Shown here: positions 43,956-52,220 of the stretch, in pieces
How the letters are laid out: each line of letters begins with the position of its first letter
Numbering within the stretch: the first letter of the stretch is position 1
Origin: JASUTC01 sp964604305
Lineage (GTDB): Bacteria > Thermotogota > Thermotogae > MWEM01
Assembly (NCBI GenBank): GCA_964604305.1
Contig: CAZRYM010000004.1
Span: forward strand, 1 to 64,000
Reading direction: 5' to 3'
DNA: 64,000 bases
Program-made: the position numbers and the translations under genes
The notes under the pieces: generated by a model
Databases searched by the model: none
What the model was told of the DNA's origin: nothing
The model's input: only the letters and a program-made list of their open reading frames with translations

Positions 43956-44639
43956 TTATCCGAAGATACCGGATAAATTAATAAACATTGTGTTAAACCC
44001 GGATATTACCGGATACATGATAGCCTGTACTATCCCCATGATAATGAGTATTAATAATATAAGAATACCATACACCTGATATTTCATAACAGTTTTCATA
44101 TGCTTGGTTGTTATAAAAACAGACCATAAAGCAGAAGCATCCAAGGGCATAATCGGGATCAAATTAAATATGGCAATGATCAAATTGACTACCATAAAAG
44201 ATCCTAGAACATCAGATAAATAATTAATCAAAAACAGTGAATTCTTCGGATTTGTATTAAAAAACCAACTGAATTTATGAATACCGAAACCATAAAAAAT
44301 AAAGGCTGCAATAACAGCTAATAAAATACTCAATGCCGGACCTGAAAAGGCGATAATGAACGTGTCTTTATTTTTGTTACTTAATTTCAGATTATTTACA
44401 GGTATTCTTCTAGACCATCCAAAATTCAAAAGTATAAAACATGCTAAACCAATGGGATCTATGTGCTTAAACGGATTAGCAGTATATCTTTTTAATAAAA
44501 CAGGTGTATTATCACCAAGCTTTACAGCCATAAAGGCGTGAGCATACTCATGTAATCCAAGCGCCAACAAGACAGCCGGTGATCTAACTAAAATTTGTCT
44601 TAAAAAAATTGTTAAATTGAAATTGTCAAAAAAAGACAT
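43956..44639 (-). CDS. Site-2 protease-like M50 membrane peptidase
   Basis: Polytopic membrane protein with the zinc motif HEYAH (His30, Glu31, His34) in the first helix and a later NLIPIMPLDAS, the position of the third zinc ligand Asp in family PLDG. The glycine normally after that Asp is Ala here. About six hydrophobic segments fit the rhomboid-independent, short S2P family that includes YwhC/SpoIVFB-like members without a PDZ domain. The substrate is unknown. The gene is 9 bases downstream of mtaD. Confidence 0.87.
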   Translation of the reverse strand: MSFFDNFNLTIFLRQILVRSPAVLLALGLHEYAHAFMAVKLGDNTPVLLKRYTANPFKHIDPIGLACFILLNFGWSRRIPVNNLKLSNKNKDTFIIAFSGPALSILLAVIAAFIFYGFGIHKFSWFFNTNPKNSLFLINYLSDVLGSFMVVNLIIAIFNLIPIMPLDASALWSVFITTKHMKTVMKYQVYGILILLILIIMGIVQAIMYPVISGFNTMFINLSGIFG

Positions 44640-44648
44640 AAAAACCCT

Positions 44649-45908
44649 TCATTGATACAATTTGACGAATTTTTCCATGAATTGTTTCCTGACAGCCTCC
44701 TCATTTATCTTCGGATACTGACCAAAATAATAAATAAAATCACCATTTACCATGGTGGCTAAAACATCTGAACCCCTTCCTGAATAAATGATGTTTGATA
44801 TAGGGTTAATAAAGGGGAAAAGATTAATATTTTCTATGTCCAAAAAGACGATATCTGCCTTTTTTCCTTTTTCCAAAATACCCAAATCTTCGTTCCTCAT
44901 TGCTTTTGCCCCATTGCTTGTTCCCATTTTAAAAGAAAATGATGCTGGAACTGTCTGTGGATTTCTTGATTTTCCCTTGTGGATTAGAGAAGCCAATAAC
45001 ATTTCTTTAAAGATATCCAAATTATTGTTACTAGAAACACTATCAGTGCCCAAACATACATTTACACCTTCTAGTATCATTTCTTCAACAGGAGCTATTC
45101 CATTTGCCAATTTTAGGTTGGAAGAAGGATTATGTGCCACTGAGATATCATATTCCTTTAATATTTTTATGTCATCGGAGTCTGCATAAACACAATGGGC
45201 TGCTATTGTATTTGTATTAAACAATCCCAATTTTGCTAGTTCGCGGAATGTGTATTGATTTTGTTCTTTTTGGCTTTCTTTTAAATGGATATGAACCAGG
45301 GCATTTAGTTGTGTTGCCACATCACCAATGGTTTTTAAATAATCCATTGAACATAAATAAGGCGAATGAGGACCGAATCCGATAGAAATTCTACCTTTGG
45401 CTGTGTTATGATATTTTTCATAAGTCTTAATATTTTTTTTAAGCCTGCCCCCATCATCTTGGTTATTATCCTGTAGGCCTCTACAGATATAAGCCCTCAT
45501 TCCAAATTCGCTAACCGCTTTAACAATAGAATCGAGCATCATATACATATCAACGAATGTGGTAATACCATTTCTGGCCATTTCCATCTGTGATATCATT
45601 GCAGAAAGATATATCATCTCTTCATCCAATTTTTCCTCAAGGGGGATGATTTTATCAAATAACCATTTTTCAAATGGCAAGTCGTCACCTGATCCTTTTA
45701 AAGCAGCCATTCCAGAATGTGTGTGTGAATTGATTAGTCCAGGTATTGCCAAAACCTTTCTGCCTTTTAGATCTATTTGTTCCATTTCCTTTTCTTCTGT
45801 CGAACCTTCGCCGATATCCTTAATGATACCATCTTCAAGTAAAATAAACCCTTTTTGTATTATTTGTTCATCAGTTAGAATTTGAACATCTTTAATAAGT
45901 TTTTTCAA
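44649..45908 (-). CDS. mtaD: 5'-methylthioadenosine/S-adenosylhomocysteine deaminase
   Basis: Amidohydrolase-superfamily deaminase. The metal ligands are NSHTHSG (His62, His64), HIHLKE, AAHCVYAD and LGTDSVSSNN. The 419-aa length and motif set match the Thermotoga-type MTA/SAH deaminase rather than guanine deaminase, though related 8-oxoguanine and hydroxypyrene-like deaminases share the fold. The TTG start at 45908 has GAGGGG upstream and lies 3 bases after the previous gene. Together with ahcY it gives two routes for S-adenosylhomocysteine. Confidence 0.88.
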   Translation of the reverse strand: MKKLIKDVQILTDEQIIQKGFILLEDGIIKDIGEGSTEEKEMEQIDLKGRKVLAIPGLINSHTHSGMAALKGSGDDLPFEKWLFDKIIPLEEKLDEEMIYLSAMISQMEMARNGITTFVDMYMMLDSIVKAVSEFGMRAYICRGLQDNNQDDGGRLKKNIKTYEKYHNTAKGRISIGFGPHSPYLCSMDYLKTIGDVATQLNALVHIHLKESQKEQNQYTFRELAKLGLFNTNTIAAHCVYADSDDIKILKEYDISVAHNPSSNLKLANGIAPVEEMILEGVNVCLGTDSVSSNNNLDIFKEMLLASLIHKGKSRNPQTVPASFSFKMGTSNGAKAMRNEDLGILEKGKKADIVFLDIENINLFPFINPISNIIYSGRGSDVLATMVNGDFIYYFGQYPKINEEAVRKQFMEKFVKLYQ

Positions 45909-45911
45909 CTG

Positions 45912-46259
45912 TCATCCCCTCTTTGAAAAACGGTTGTTTTTTTCATAATCAACCTTTGATTTGAAATACCCGTTTTTTACTGCTTTTTTTCCTTTTGAAA
46001 CGGTGTTGATTGATTCTTTTATTTCGGTAGTATGATCCTTGAGCAGTTCAAACATCTTCGATTCTATTTTTTCGATTCTTCGAAGAGCATTTTTTTCGGA
46101 TTCAGGATTGGTGCTTTTCGCCCTCTCCAAAGATGTAATCAATATTCTACGATTTTCAAGGATTTCTGGTAATAATTCAAGATTATCTTTTTTGATAATA
46201 TCAAGAAGTTTTTGAGAAATAGCTTCGATACTACACAGGATTTCCAAGGCATTTTCCAT
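45912..46259 (-). CDS. Small coiled-coil protein, possibly FliT/FlgN-like
   Basis: A 115-residue, highly charged helical protein. Residues 1-90 have heptad-like hydrophobic spacing. The C-terminus (VSKGKKAVKNGYF then RFSKRG) resembles the closing segment of flagellar export chaperones such as FliT and FlgN, where a KGKKAL-GY pattern is common. No flagellar gene is nearby, so the assignment is only a suggestion. It is the first gene of the long minus-strand directon ending at coaE. Confidence 0.6.
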   Translation of the reverse strand: MENALEILCSIEAISQKLLDIIKKDNLELLPEILENRRILITSLERAKSTNPESEKNALRRIEKIESKMFELLKDHTTEIKESINTVSKGKKAVKNGYFKSKVDYEKNNRFSKRG

Positions 46260-46368
46260 AGATTACCATCCCCAGTTAACACTTTAGTGTATTATATCAT
46301 TTAATCAGTTGATATAAGGAATAAGATTTTTTCTGTGATAAAATAAAATAACAAGAAGGAGGCTGAAA

Positions 46369-47451
46369 ATGAGAAAGAAAATAAACATAATTATGATACT
46401 GGCAATATTTGTATTAGTGATGAGTTTTGCGAATCCACTCAGAATAGCTTGTCTAATCAATGGAGAACTAGGTGATAAATCCTTTTTTGATTCGGCTGCT
46501 AAAGGCTTACAACTTATGGAAGATAAAATGAAAGCGGAAACAAAAATCATAGAGATGCAATATAACGCTGCTGTATGGGAACCCACTCTGGATGATATAT
46601 CAAATTCCGGCTATTATGATTTGATCATTGTTGGAACTTGGCCAATGGTTGATCCCCTAAGTAGAATTGCCCAATTTTATCCTGAAAACAGGTACATCCT
46701 CTATGATGCAAAAGTAGATTTTTCAAAAGATGATTTAACAAATATTTATGCTATCTCTTACAAACAAAACGAAGGGTCATTTATGGCAGGAGTTTTAGCG
46801 GCTCTTGTTACAGAGTCCGAACAATTGGATTTTTCAAACAATTCAAAAACGATAGGTGTTTTAGGCGGAGTAGATTCCCCAATAGTAAATGATTTTATCA
46901 TCGGATATATTAAAGGTGCCCAATATATCGATCAAAATATAAGGGTTTTGGTTTCTTATGCAGGAGTATGGAATGATCCGGCCAAGGGAAAAGAGCTTGC
47001 AAACGTCATGTATAAAAACGGAGCAGATGTTGTCTTTAATGTTGCAGCAAATACAGGCAGTGGGATTTATCCCGCAGCGGTTGAAAACAACGCTTGGGCA
47101 ATAGGTGTTGATTCCGATGCTCATCTGGTTTTTAAAGAGTCTCATCCTGAATTTACCGATCATATTCTAACATCAATGATAAAAGATATTGGGCAATCTC
47201 TTGTCCAAACGGTTGAACTATACCAAAAAGGCGAATTGGAATTTGGGGAAAACATATCAATGGGAATAAACGAAGGCGTAATTGGTCTTACCTATAATGA
47301 ATATTTTAGAGAGTTTCTTGTACAAAATCCCGATATAGAATCAAAATTGAAAGAAATCAAGAATAAGATTTTAAACGGAGAAATTACTGTTCCTACAGCA
47401 ATTGGTAAATCGTCCGATTATGTATATGATATAATAAAATCAGCTAATTGA
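46369..47451 (+). CDS. BMP/PnrA-family solute-binding protein
   Basis: Periplasmic binding protein of the basic membrane protein family, whose known members bind purine nucleosides or related compounds for ABC import. The signal peptide (about 1-21) has no lipobox cysteine, so it is probably released or anchored by its N-helix. Family blocks are seen: LGDKSFFDSAAKG, NEGSFMAGVLAAL, IGVLGGVDSPIVNDFIIGY, DVVFNVAANTGSG and GVDSDAH. No permease or ATPase genes adjoin it. The ATG follows AAGGAGG. Confidence 0.9.
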   Translation: MRKKINIIMILAIFVLVMSFANPLRIACLINGELGDKSFFDSAAKGLQLMEDKMKAETKIIEMQYNAAVWEPTLDDISNSGYYDLIIVGTWPMVDPLSRIAQFYPENRYILYDAKVDFSKDDLTNIYAISYKQNEGSFMAGVLAALVTESEQLDFSNNSKTIGVLGGVDSPIVNDFIIGYIKGAQYIDQNIRVLVSYAGVWNDPAKGKELANVMYKNGADVVFNVAANTGSGIYPAAVENNAWAIGVDSDAHLVFKESHPEFTDHILTSMIKDIGQSLVQTVELYQKGELEFGENISMGINEGVIGLTYNEYFREFLVQNPDIESKLKEIKNKILNGEITVPTAIGKSSDYVYDIIKSAN

Positions 47452-47500
47452 CGTCAAATAAATAACTGATACAAGATAAAGACACAGGTACAATGTGAAA

Positions 47501-47525
47501 TCAGGTGTTCTTTAAACCTGAATTT
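47501..47525 (+). terminator. Weak hairpin after the BMP gene
   Basis: TCAGGT (47501-47506) pairs with ACCTGA (47516-47521) over a 9-base loop, followed by ATTTTG. It is short, with a short T-run; partial termination at most. Confidence 0.3.
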
Positions 47526-47550
47526 TGATCAAATACGAAAGGAGCATTAT

Positions 47551-47979
47551 ATGTCAAAAGCTAAAAGCGGAGATACGGTAAAAGTACATTACACCGGGAC
47601 TCTTGAAGACGGAACACTTTTTGATTCATCAAGGGAAAGAGAACCCTTGGAGTTTACAATAGGAGGAAAGCAGGTTATTCCCGGATTTGAAAATGGAGTG
47701 GTTGGACTTGAAGAAGGTGAAAAGACCAGCATAAAGATCCCCCCTTCTGAAGGTTATGGAGAATATGATGAAAAGCTAAGATTTATATTTGATAAGTCAC
47801 AATTTCCAAATGATTTGGAATTAAAACCCGGGCTAAGGTTAAATATGCAGGGTGAAGGAGACAAAGTAGCGGTATTTACAGTTGTTGATATCCTTGGCGA
47901 TGAAGTGATATTAGATGGCAATCATCCCCTGGTGGGTAGGACGCTTCTTTTTGAATTAGAGCTTATAGAAATTGTTTGA
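47551..47979 (+). CDS. FKBP-type peptidyl-prolyl isomerase (SlyD-like)
   Basis: Cytoplasmic prolyl isomerase and folding helper. It has the split FKBP fold with an inserted flap: VKVHYTGTLEDGTLFDSS and PLEFTIGG-VIPGFENGVVGLEEGE in the catalytic part, GYGEYDEKL, then the insert-in-flap region (about 75-125) and LVGRTLLFELELIEI as the last strand. The His-rich metal-binding tail of enterobacterial SlyD is absent. The 142-aa length is typical of short SlyD forms. The ATG follows AAAGGAG. Confidence 0.93.
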   Translation: MSKAKSGDTVKVHYTGTLEDGTLFDSSREREPLEFTIGGKQVIPGFENGVVGLEEGEKTSIKIPPSEGYGEYDEKLRFIFDKSQFPNDLELKPGLRLNMQGEGDKVAVFTVVDILGDEVILDGNHPLVGRTLLFELELIEIV

Positions 47980-48078
47980 GTATTTTTTAATAGGTTCCCT
48001 GAAGTAATTACTGAACTTTTGCGTCTTTTATTATATGATTATTTTTTTATCCATATTATTTTATAGGGGGTCGGTATT

Positions 48079-48219
48079 ATGAGATTTACAGTTGATTACC
48101 TGAATGGAGATACAATCAAATCAGTAAATATTGATGCGACAAACCAAAAAGAAGCTAAGATTAAAATTAAAAAGAAATTAGGTAAAGAAAAAATTGTGGG
48201 TGTGAAAGTTACACAGTAA
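48079..48219 (+). CDS. 46-residue small protein, unknown
   Basis: Short frame MRFTVDYLNG ... VVGVKVTQ-like ending (KIVGVKVTQ) with an AGGGGG site 7 bases upstream of the ATG and an intrinsic terminator 26 bases after the stop. The sequence is lysine-rich with predicted beta-alpha-beta pattern (FTVDYLNG, QKEAKIKIKKKLG, KIVGVKV), like a minimal nucleic-acid-binding or DUF fold. Independent signals on both sides make it a credible gene. Function unknown. Confidence 0.7.
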   Translation: MRFTVDYLNGDTIKSVNIDATNQKEAKIKIKKKLGKEKIVGVKVTQ

Positions 48220-48244
48220 AAGAAATGGAATGAATAATAAAAAA

Positions 48245-48274
48245 ACAGACGCTATTTAAAGCGTCTGTTTTTTT
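48245..48274 (+). terminator. Strong rho-independent terminator
   Basis: ACAGACGCT (48245-48253) and AGCGTCTGT (48260-48268) form a perfect 9-bp stem with a 6-base loop, followed by a run of seven T. It ends the FKBP/small-protein region. Confidence 0.9.
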
Positions 48275-48352
48275 GTGTCGTGCTCCAAGAATAAAAATTG
48301 CATTTTAATAAACTTTATGATAGCATAAAGAAGTTGATGAAAAGGGGGCTAT

Positions 48353-48973
48353 ATGAAGATAAAGAATGTTATTTTTGATGTCGGGGGGGTTCTTCTTGAC
48401 TGGAATCCATTTGAGCTGTTAAAAACCATGTTTGACGAAAAAAAAGCGTCTGTACTAAAAGCGAATATGATGGATTCAGACTATTGGGCTGAACTTGACA
48501 GAGGCACTTTAGAAATTGATGAAGCAGTGGATATTTTTTCTAAAAAAATACCCGAACTTAGAGACGATGTAGAATTTGCACTGAAAAATTTTATTGATTA
48601 TATTCCTCCCATCAAAGAAAATATTATAATCCTTAATAAACTTTCCAAGATGAACTATAGGCTTTTTGTATTGTCCAATTTTCATCTTGAATCTTTTTCA
48701 AAAGCTTACGAAAAGTATAGTTTTTTTAAACTCTTTGAAGGAATAGTCATATCTTCTTGTATCAAGATGATAAAACCCGATAAGAAAATTTTTGAATACA
48801 CTCTAAACAAATATTCCCTAACTCCGGGTGAGACGGTCTTTTTTGACGATTCAAAAAAAAATATTGAGTCTGCCAGCGATTTAGGTATTATTGGTGTGCA
48901 TACTTTCAAAACTGAAATACTGCAAGAATTCTACAACAAAAGACTTAAGAAGGAAAAACCAAATGATCTTTGA
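48353..48973 (+). CDS. HAD-superfamily hydrolase (class IA)
   Basis: Phosphatase-like HAD protein of 206 aa. Motif I is FDVGGVLLDW (Asp9 as nucleophile; the usual second Asp is Gly, as in the YihX-like branch). Motif II lies in VLSNF, motif III is Lys in KPDKKIFEY, and motif IV is VFFDDSKKN. A helical cap lies at about 15-85. The likely substrate is a small sugar phosphate, but this is not readable. It overlaps the MFS gene by 11 bases. Confidence 0.9.
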   Translation: MKIKNVIFDVGGVLLDWNPFELLKTMFDEKKASVLKANMMDSDYWAELDRGTLEIDEAVDIFSKKIPELRDDVEFALKNFIDYIPPIKENIIILNKLSKMNYRLFVLSNFHLESFSKAYEKYSFFKLFEGIVISSCIKMIKPDKKIFEYTLNKYSLTPGETVFFDDSKKNIESASDLGIIGVHTFKTEILQEFYNKRLKKEKPNDL

Positions 48974-50087
48974 ATCGTTAGTAGAATGGTTTATTTATTC
49001 TAATCTTGCCATGATTAACATTATGGCTCAATATTTTGAGAAAATGAGTTTTTCTCCAGTTCAAATAGGCGCATTAATGGCAATCATACCAGGGATGGCG
49101 TTATTAGCCAATCCTTTTTGGTTTAGTATGAAAAAGAAACTTGGAGAAAAAAAGACGCTTAAATATTTAACATTAGTTCCGGCAATTTTAGTATGGGGGG
49201 TTTTTTTGCTGCCCGGGTTTTTACCAAAAATGTTGGCCTTAGTTTTCTTTGGCTTTTTTGCTTCTTCAGTTGTTCCCATTGGTGAAGCAGGAGTAATGGA
49301 ATCTCTAATGGCAAAGGGGTTGCATTTAGATAAGGCAAGATTAATGGGGACTGTAGGTTTTTCAAGTATTTCTCTCATTTCCGGATTTCTTTTTGAAATC
49401 AGTTTTGTGTTCATGTTCGTTATTTCTACAACAGCTCTTGTTTTGGCATTCACATTTTCCAGAAAACTTAAAACGTATGAAATCGTCAGTGAAAGAAAAT
49501 ATAAAAGCGATAATTCAGGTAATTCAAGAACTTTTGTGTTTATGCTCTTAACTGCAACTGTCGGCATCATGGGCGTTTCGTTTTGCGGATCTTTTTTACC
49601 TGTACTCGTTTCTCAAAAAGGTTTTCCCGAAAGTACAGTGGGCATTAGTTTTGCGGTCCTTTCTATCTGCGAAGTACCCTTCCTTTTATTTGCTAAATCC
49701 ATTATTAAAAAAACAGGCTCTCTATTTCTTATAGCAACTGGAATATTGGCCATTGGCATTAGGTTGTTTATCACTCCGCTTGCCCATACTCCAACATTGC
49801 TCATATTGACACATATATTACATGGTTGGAATTATATCATTATCTATTATTCGATATTCAATTATATCCACTTTAAAATTCCTGAAAATCAAGCAAACAA
49901 ATCACAAGCTGCATTTTGGATGATTATCCAAGGGGGAGGATTTCTAGTCGGGTATCTTGGAGGTGGCATTTTAGTTGAGCTTATAGGTCTTGTGAATACT
50001 TATAACACACTATCAGTTATGATGTTTATTCTTTGTGTACCACTTTTTATTTGGTATTTGATCAGTTTAAAAGGAGCTGCAAAATGA
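48963..50087 (+). CDS. MFS transporter (MFS_1-like)
   Basis: Major facilitator with about 12 hydrophobic helices in 374 aa. The sequence starts MIFESLVEWFIYSNLAMINIM and shows the WFSMKKKLGEKKTL loop after helix 2, typical of the NarK/LacY-related MFS_1-like group. The substrate is not predictable. The frame opens upstream within the HAD gene, but the ATG at 48963 follows AGAAGGA and begins helix 1. It is coupled by overlaps to the HAD gene before it and to the S41-like gene after it (ATGA). Confidence 0.88.
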   Translation: MIFESLVEWFIYSNLAMINIMAQYFEKMSFSPVQIGALMAIIPGMALLANPFWFSMKKKLGEKKTLKYLTLVPAILVWGVFLLPGFLPKMLALVFFGFFASSVVPIGEAGVMESLMAKGLHLDKARLMGTVGFSSISLISGFLFEISFVFMFVISTTALVLAFTFSRKLKTYEIVSERKYKSDNSGNSRTFVFMLLTATVGIMGVSFCGSFLPVLVSQKGFPESTVGISFAVLSICEVPFLLFAKSIIKKTGSLFLIATGILAIGIRLFITPLAHTPTLLILTHILHGWNYIIIYYSIFNYIHFKIPENQANKSQAAFWMIIQGGGFLVGYLGGGILVELIGLVNTYNTLSVMMFILCVPLFIWYLISLKGAAK

Positions 50088-51361
50088 AAAGAACTTTAAT
50101 TACATATACAATCATTTTTCTGTTGTTCGGTATCTTGTTGTATTTTTTATCCATGTCATGGATGAATTTTCTTTTTAAACCTAATTTAAAAAAGGAAGTT
50201 GAGATACTTCTTAATGAAGTGCCAAGGCAGCATCCTTTAGCGAGTCAAGAACAACTTGAAGCATTTTCGCTTACGGTTAATGAAGCTTTAAAAGAAGTTA
50301 GGCTCTTTTCCAGCCATTTTGAGTATTATGAAAAGTTGGCACCTTCCTTTCGAGTTTTTGAAGATACGTTTACTTATCTTGATTTTTGGGAAGGTTCTCT
50401 GCATTCAGCTTCTGTATTACCAGTACTCTTCAGATATAGAGACGGTAGAGTGTTGATTGATAAAGCTCTTGGTAACATTCTCCCTTCCGGATCTGTCATA
50501 GAGGCCATTAATGAGAAACCCATTGATGAAATTATCGGTTTCTATGGTCAATTCGTATATGCAAACACTCAAGAAGAAAAGGGATTTTGGATTGTTGAAA
50601 GAGAGCTCTTGAATTATTTTCCTGAATTCTTCAGAGAAAATGAATATTGGATAGAATATGTCCATGAAGGGAATCATCTAAAAGAACAGGTGAGAAGAAT
50701 TCCCTATAAAGAATTTGCCTCATGGAAAAACAGGCTGGCAACTGAATGGTATAAATTAAAAACAGAAGAAGATTTAATGGTTTTAAAAATATACGATCTG
50801 TCTTATTCAGCTCAAAATACACATGAAATTCGAAAGGTTATGAATGAAATACTTGGCTATGACAAGTCAAAATTATTGATTGACCTTACAGACACAAAAG
50901 GAATAGGTGAAAATTATTACAATCTCCAACTGCTATTGTCATTTCTTACAGATCGTGAGGATTATTTGATACAGAGGCAGATCACAACTTACAACACTCA
51001 AAAAGATGCTTTTTCAGTCATACCACAAAAGGAGACATTTAAAGGGGATCTTTATTTTCTCATCTCAGATTATTCCATATATCCTTATCTCAGAGCTTTG
51101 ATTGGGTTCTGTGAAAGATCAGATACGGGGCTGTTCATTGGTTCGAAACCTTTAACAAAAGGTAACTATTTTTCTAATCCCAATACTGAACCGCTATATA
51201 TATCATATCTCATACCAAAGGTTTGCAGAACATTCAATGAAATTAAAACAGAAGTTATTGAGGGATCGCTTTACAATGAAATTTACTTCACTCTAGATGA
51301 TTATATAAAACTTATGTTATTTGAAACAGATTATAGCTCATATATTTCTGAAACAAAGTAA
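50084..51361 (+). CDS. Membrane-anchored S41 peptidase-like protein
   Basis: A 425-aa protein with one N-terminal membrane helix (about 5-25). The middle has a short PDZ-like piece (ILPSGSVIEAINEKPIDEI), then a C-terminal tail-specific protease-like core: LMVLKIYDLS, LLIDLTDTKGIGE (the IIDLRNNGGG position, degenerate) and LYFLISDYSIYPYLRALIGF, where family members carry the catalytic S-x-A-E; here it reads SIYP. The fold is likely S41-like but the active site looks lost or unusual. Coupled to the MFS gene by ATGA. Confidence 0.72.
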   Translation: MKRTLITYTIIFLLFGILLYFLSMSWMNFLFKPNLKKEVEILLNEVPRQHPLASQEQLEAFSLTVNEALKEVRLFSSHFEYYEKLAPSFRVFEDTFTYLDFWEGSLHSASVLPVLFRYRDGRVLIDKALGNILPSGSVIEAINEKPIDEIIGFYGQFVYANTQEEKGFWIVERELLNYFPEFFRENEYWIEYVHEGNHLKEQVRRIPYKEFASWKNRLATEWYKLKTEEDLMVLKIYDLSYSAQNTHEIRKVMNEILGYDKSKLLIDLTDTKGIGENYYNLQLLLSFLTDREDYLIQRQITTYNTQKDAFSVIPQKETFKGDLYFLISDYSIYPYLRALIGFCERSDTGLFIGSKPLTKGNYFSNPNTEPLYISYLIPKVCRTFNEIKTEVIEGSLYNEIYFTLDDYIKLMLFETDYSSYISETK

Positions 51362-51467
51362 ACAATTAAAACAATGTGGTAAAATACTATAACGTAAGAA
51401 AATGCTTTTTTAGGTAAAAACAATATCTGTAATATCAGATTTTGATTCATGAAAGGGCGTGGTTATC

Positions 51468-52199
51468 ATGGAGAAGCGGTTTTCAATTTTACTTGCCGAG
51501 GACGATTTAATCAGTCGCAGGCTGATTCGAATTCTTATTGAAAGATTAGGCCATAAAGTAAATGTGGTTGAAAACGGGAAGAAGGCATTTGAGGCGTATA
51601 AAAATGATGATTATGATATTGTTCTTATGGACATTCAAATGCCTTTGATGGACGGTCTTGAATGTACCCGGAAGATTCGGGAATACGAAAGAGAGGTTCA
51701 GCAACAACCTGTAACCATAATAGCAGTAACCGCTCATGCTATGATAGGGGATAAGGAAAAATGCTTGACCGCTGGAATGGATGACTATATAACAAAACCA
51801 ATTGAAGAAAAAGTATTACTGAACAAAATCAATGAACATAATTTGAATATGACAGAGAATTTAAGAACAGGCAATATTGAGAAATTAAACAACCTTTTAG
51901 AAAATACTTCAGATGTACAGGAGATTGTCTCTGATTTTTTACAGTATTATCCGGATCAACTGAATTTGATTAAACGAAAGGCGAGTGAAAATGCCTTTAA
52001 TGAAATGGCTGATTTAGTGCACAAGCTAAAAGGGAGCACATCAAATTTTGAAGCGGAAAAGGTTGTGAAGATTTTAAAGAAACTTGAGGATTGTGCAAAA
52101 GAAAAAGACAAAGTATCCATCGAAAGGTTACTGAGGGAGTTGGAAGCTGAACTGGATTCTTTGAAAACCTATCTTCTTAAGTATCAGAATGATCAATAA
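51468..52199 (+). CDS. Response regulator with C-terminal HPt domain
   Basis: Receiver domain (1-125) with acidic pocket EDD (11-13), phospho-acceptor Asp55 in LMDIQMP, Thr88 in AVTAH and Lys110 in ITKP. A helical HPt domain follows (about 145-240) with His185 in VHKLKGS. This receiver-HPt order suggests a phosphorelay intermediate that could pass phosphate on to another receiver. No histidine kinase is in the window. The ATG at 51468 was chosen over an in-frame GTG at 51459 on the basis of AAAGGG spacing. A BTAD-type regulator follows. Confidence 0.9.
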   Translation: MEKRFSILLAEDDLISRRLIRILIERLGHKVNVVENGKKAFEAYKNDDYDIVLMDIQMPLMDGLECTRKIREYEREVQQQPVTIIAVTAHAMIGDKEKCLTAGMDDYITKPIEEKVLLNKINEHNLNMTENLRTGNIEKLNNLLENTSDVQEIVSDFLQYYPDQLNLIKRKASENAFNEMADLVHKLKGSTSNFEAEKVVKILKKLEDCAKEKDKVSIERLLRELEAELDSLKTYLLKYQNDQ

Positions 52200-52220
52200 C
52201 AAGATTTCGGAGGCTGGAAA

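Noticed and set aside
44788..45189. Open frame of 133 codons opposite mtaD
   Set aside because: Antisense to conserved amidohydrolase motifs; no independent signals.
49061..49570. Open frame of 169 codons opposite the MFS gene
   Set aside because: It is antisense to a clear membrane transporter; hydrophobic codons of such genes often leave the opposite strand open. The protein has no family features.
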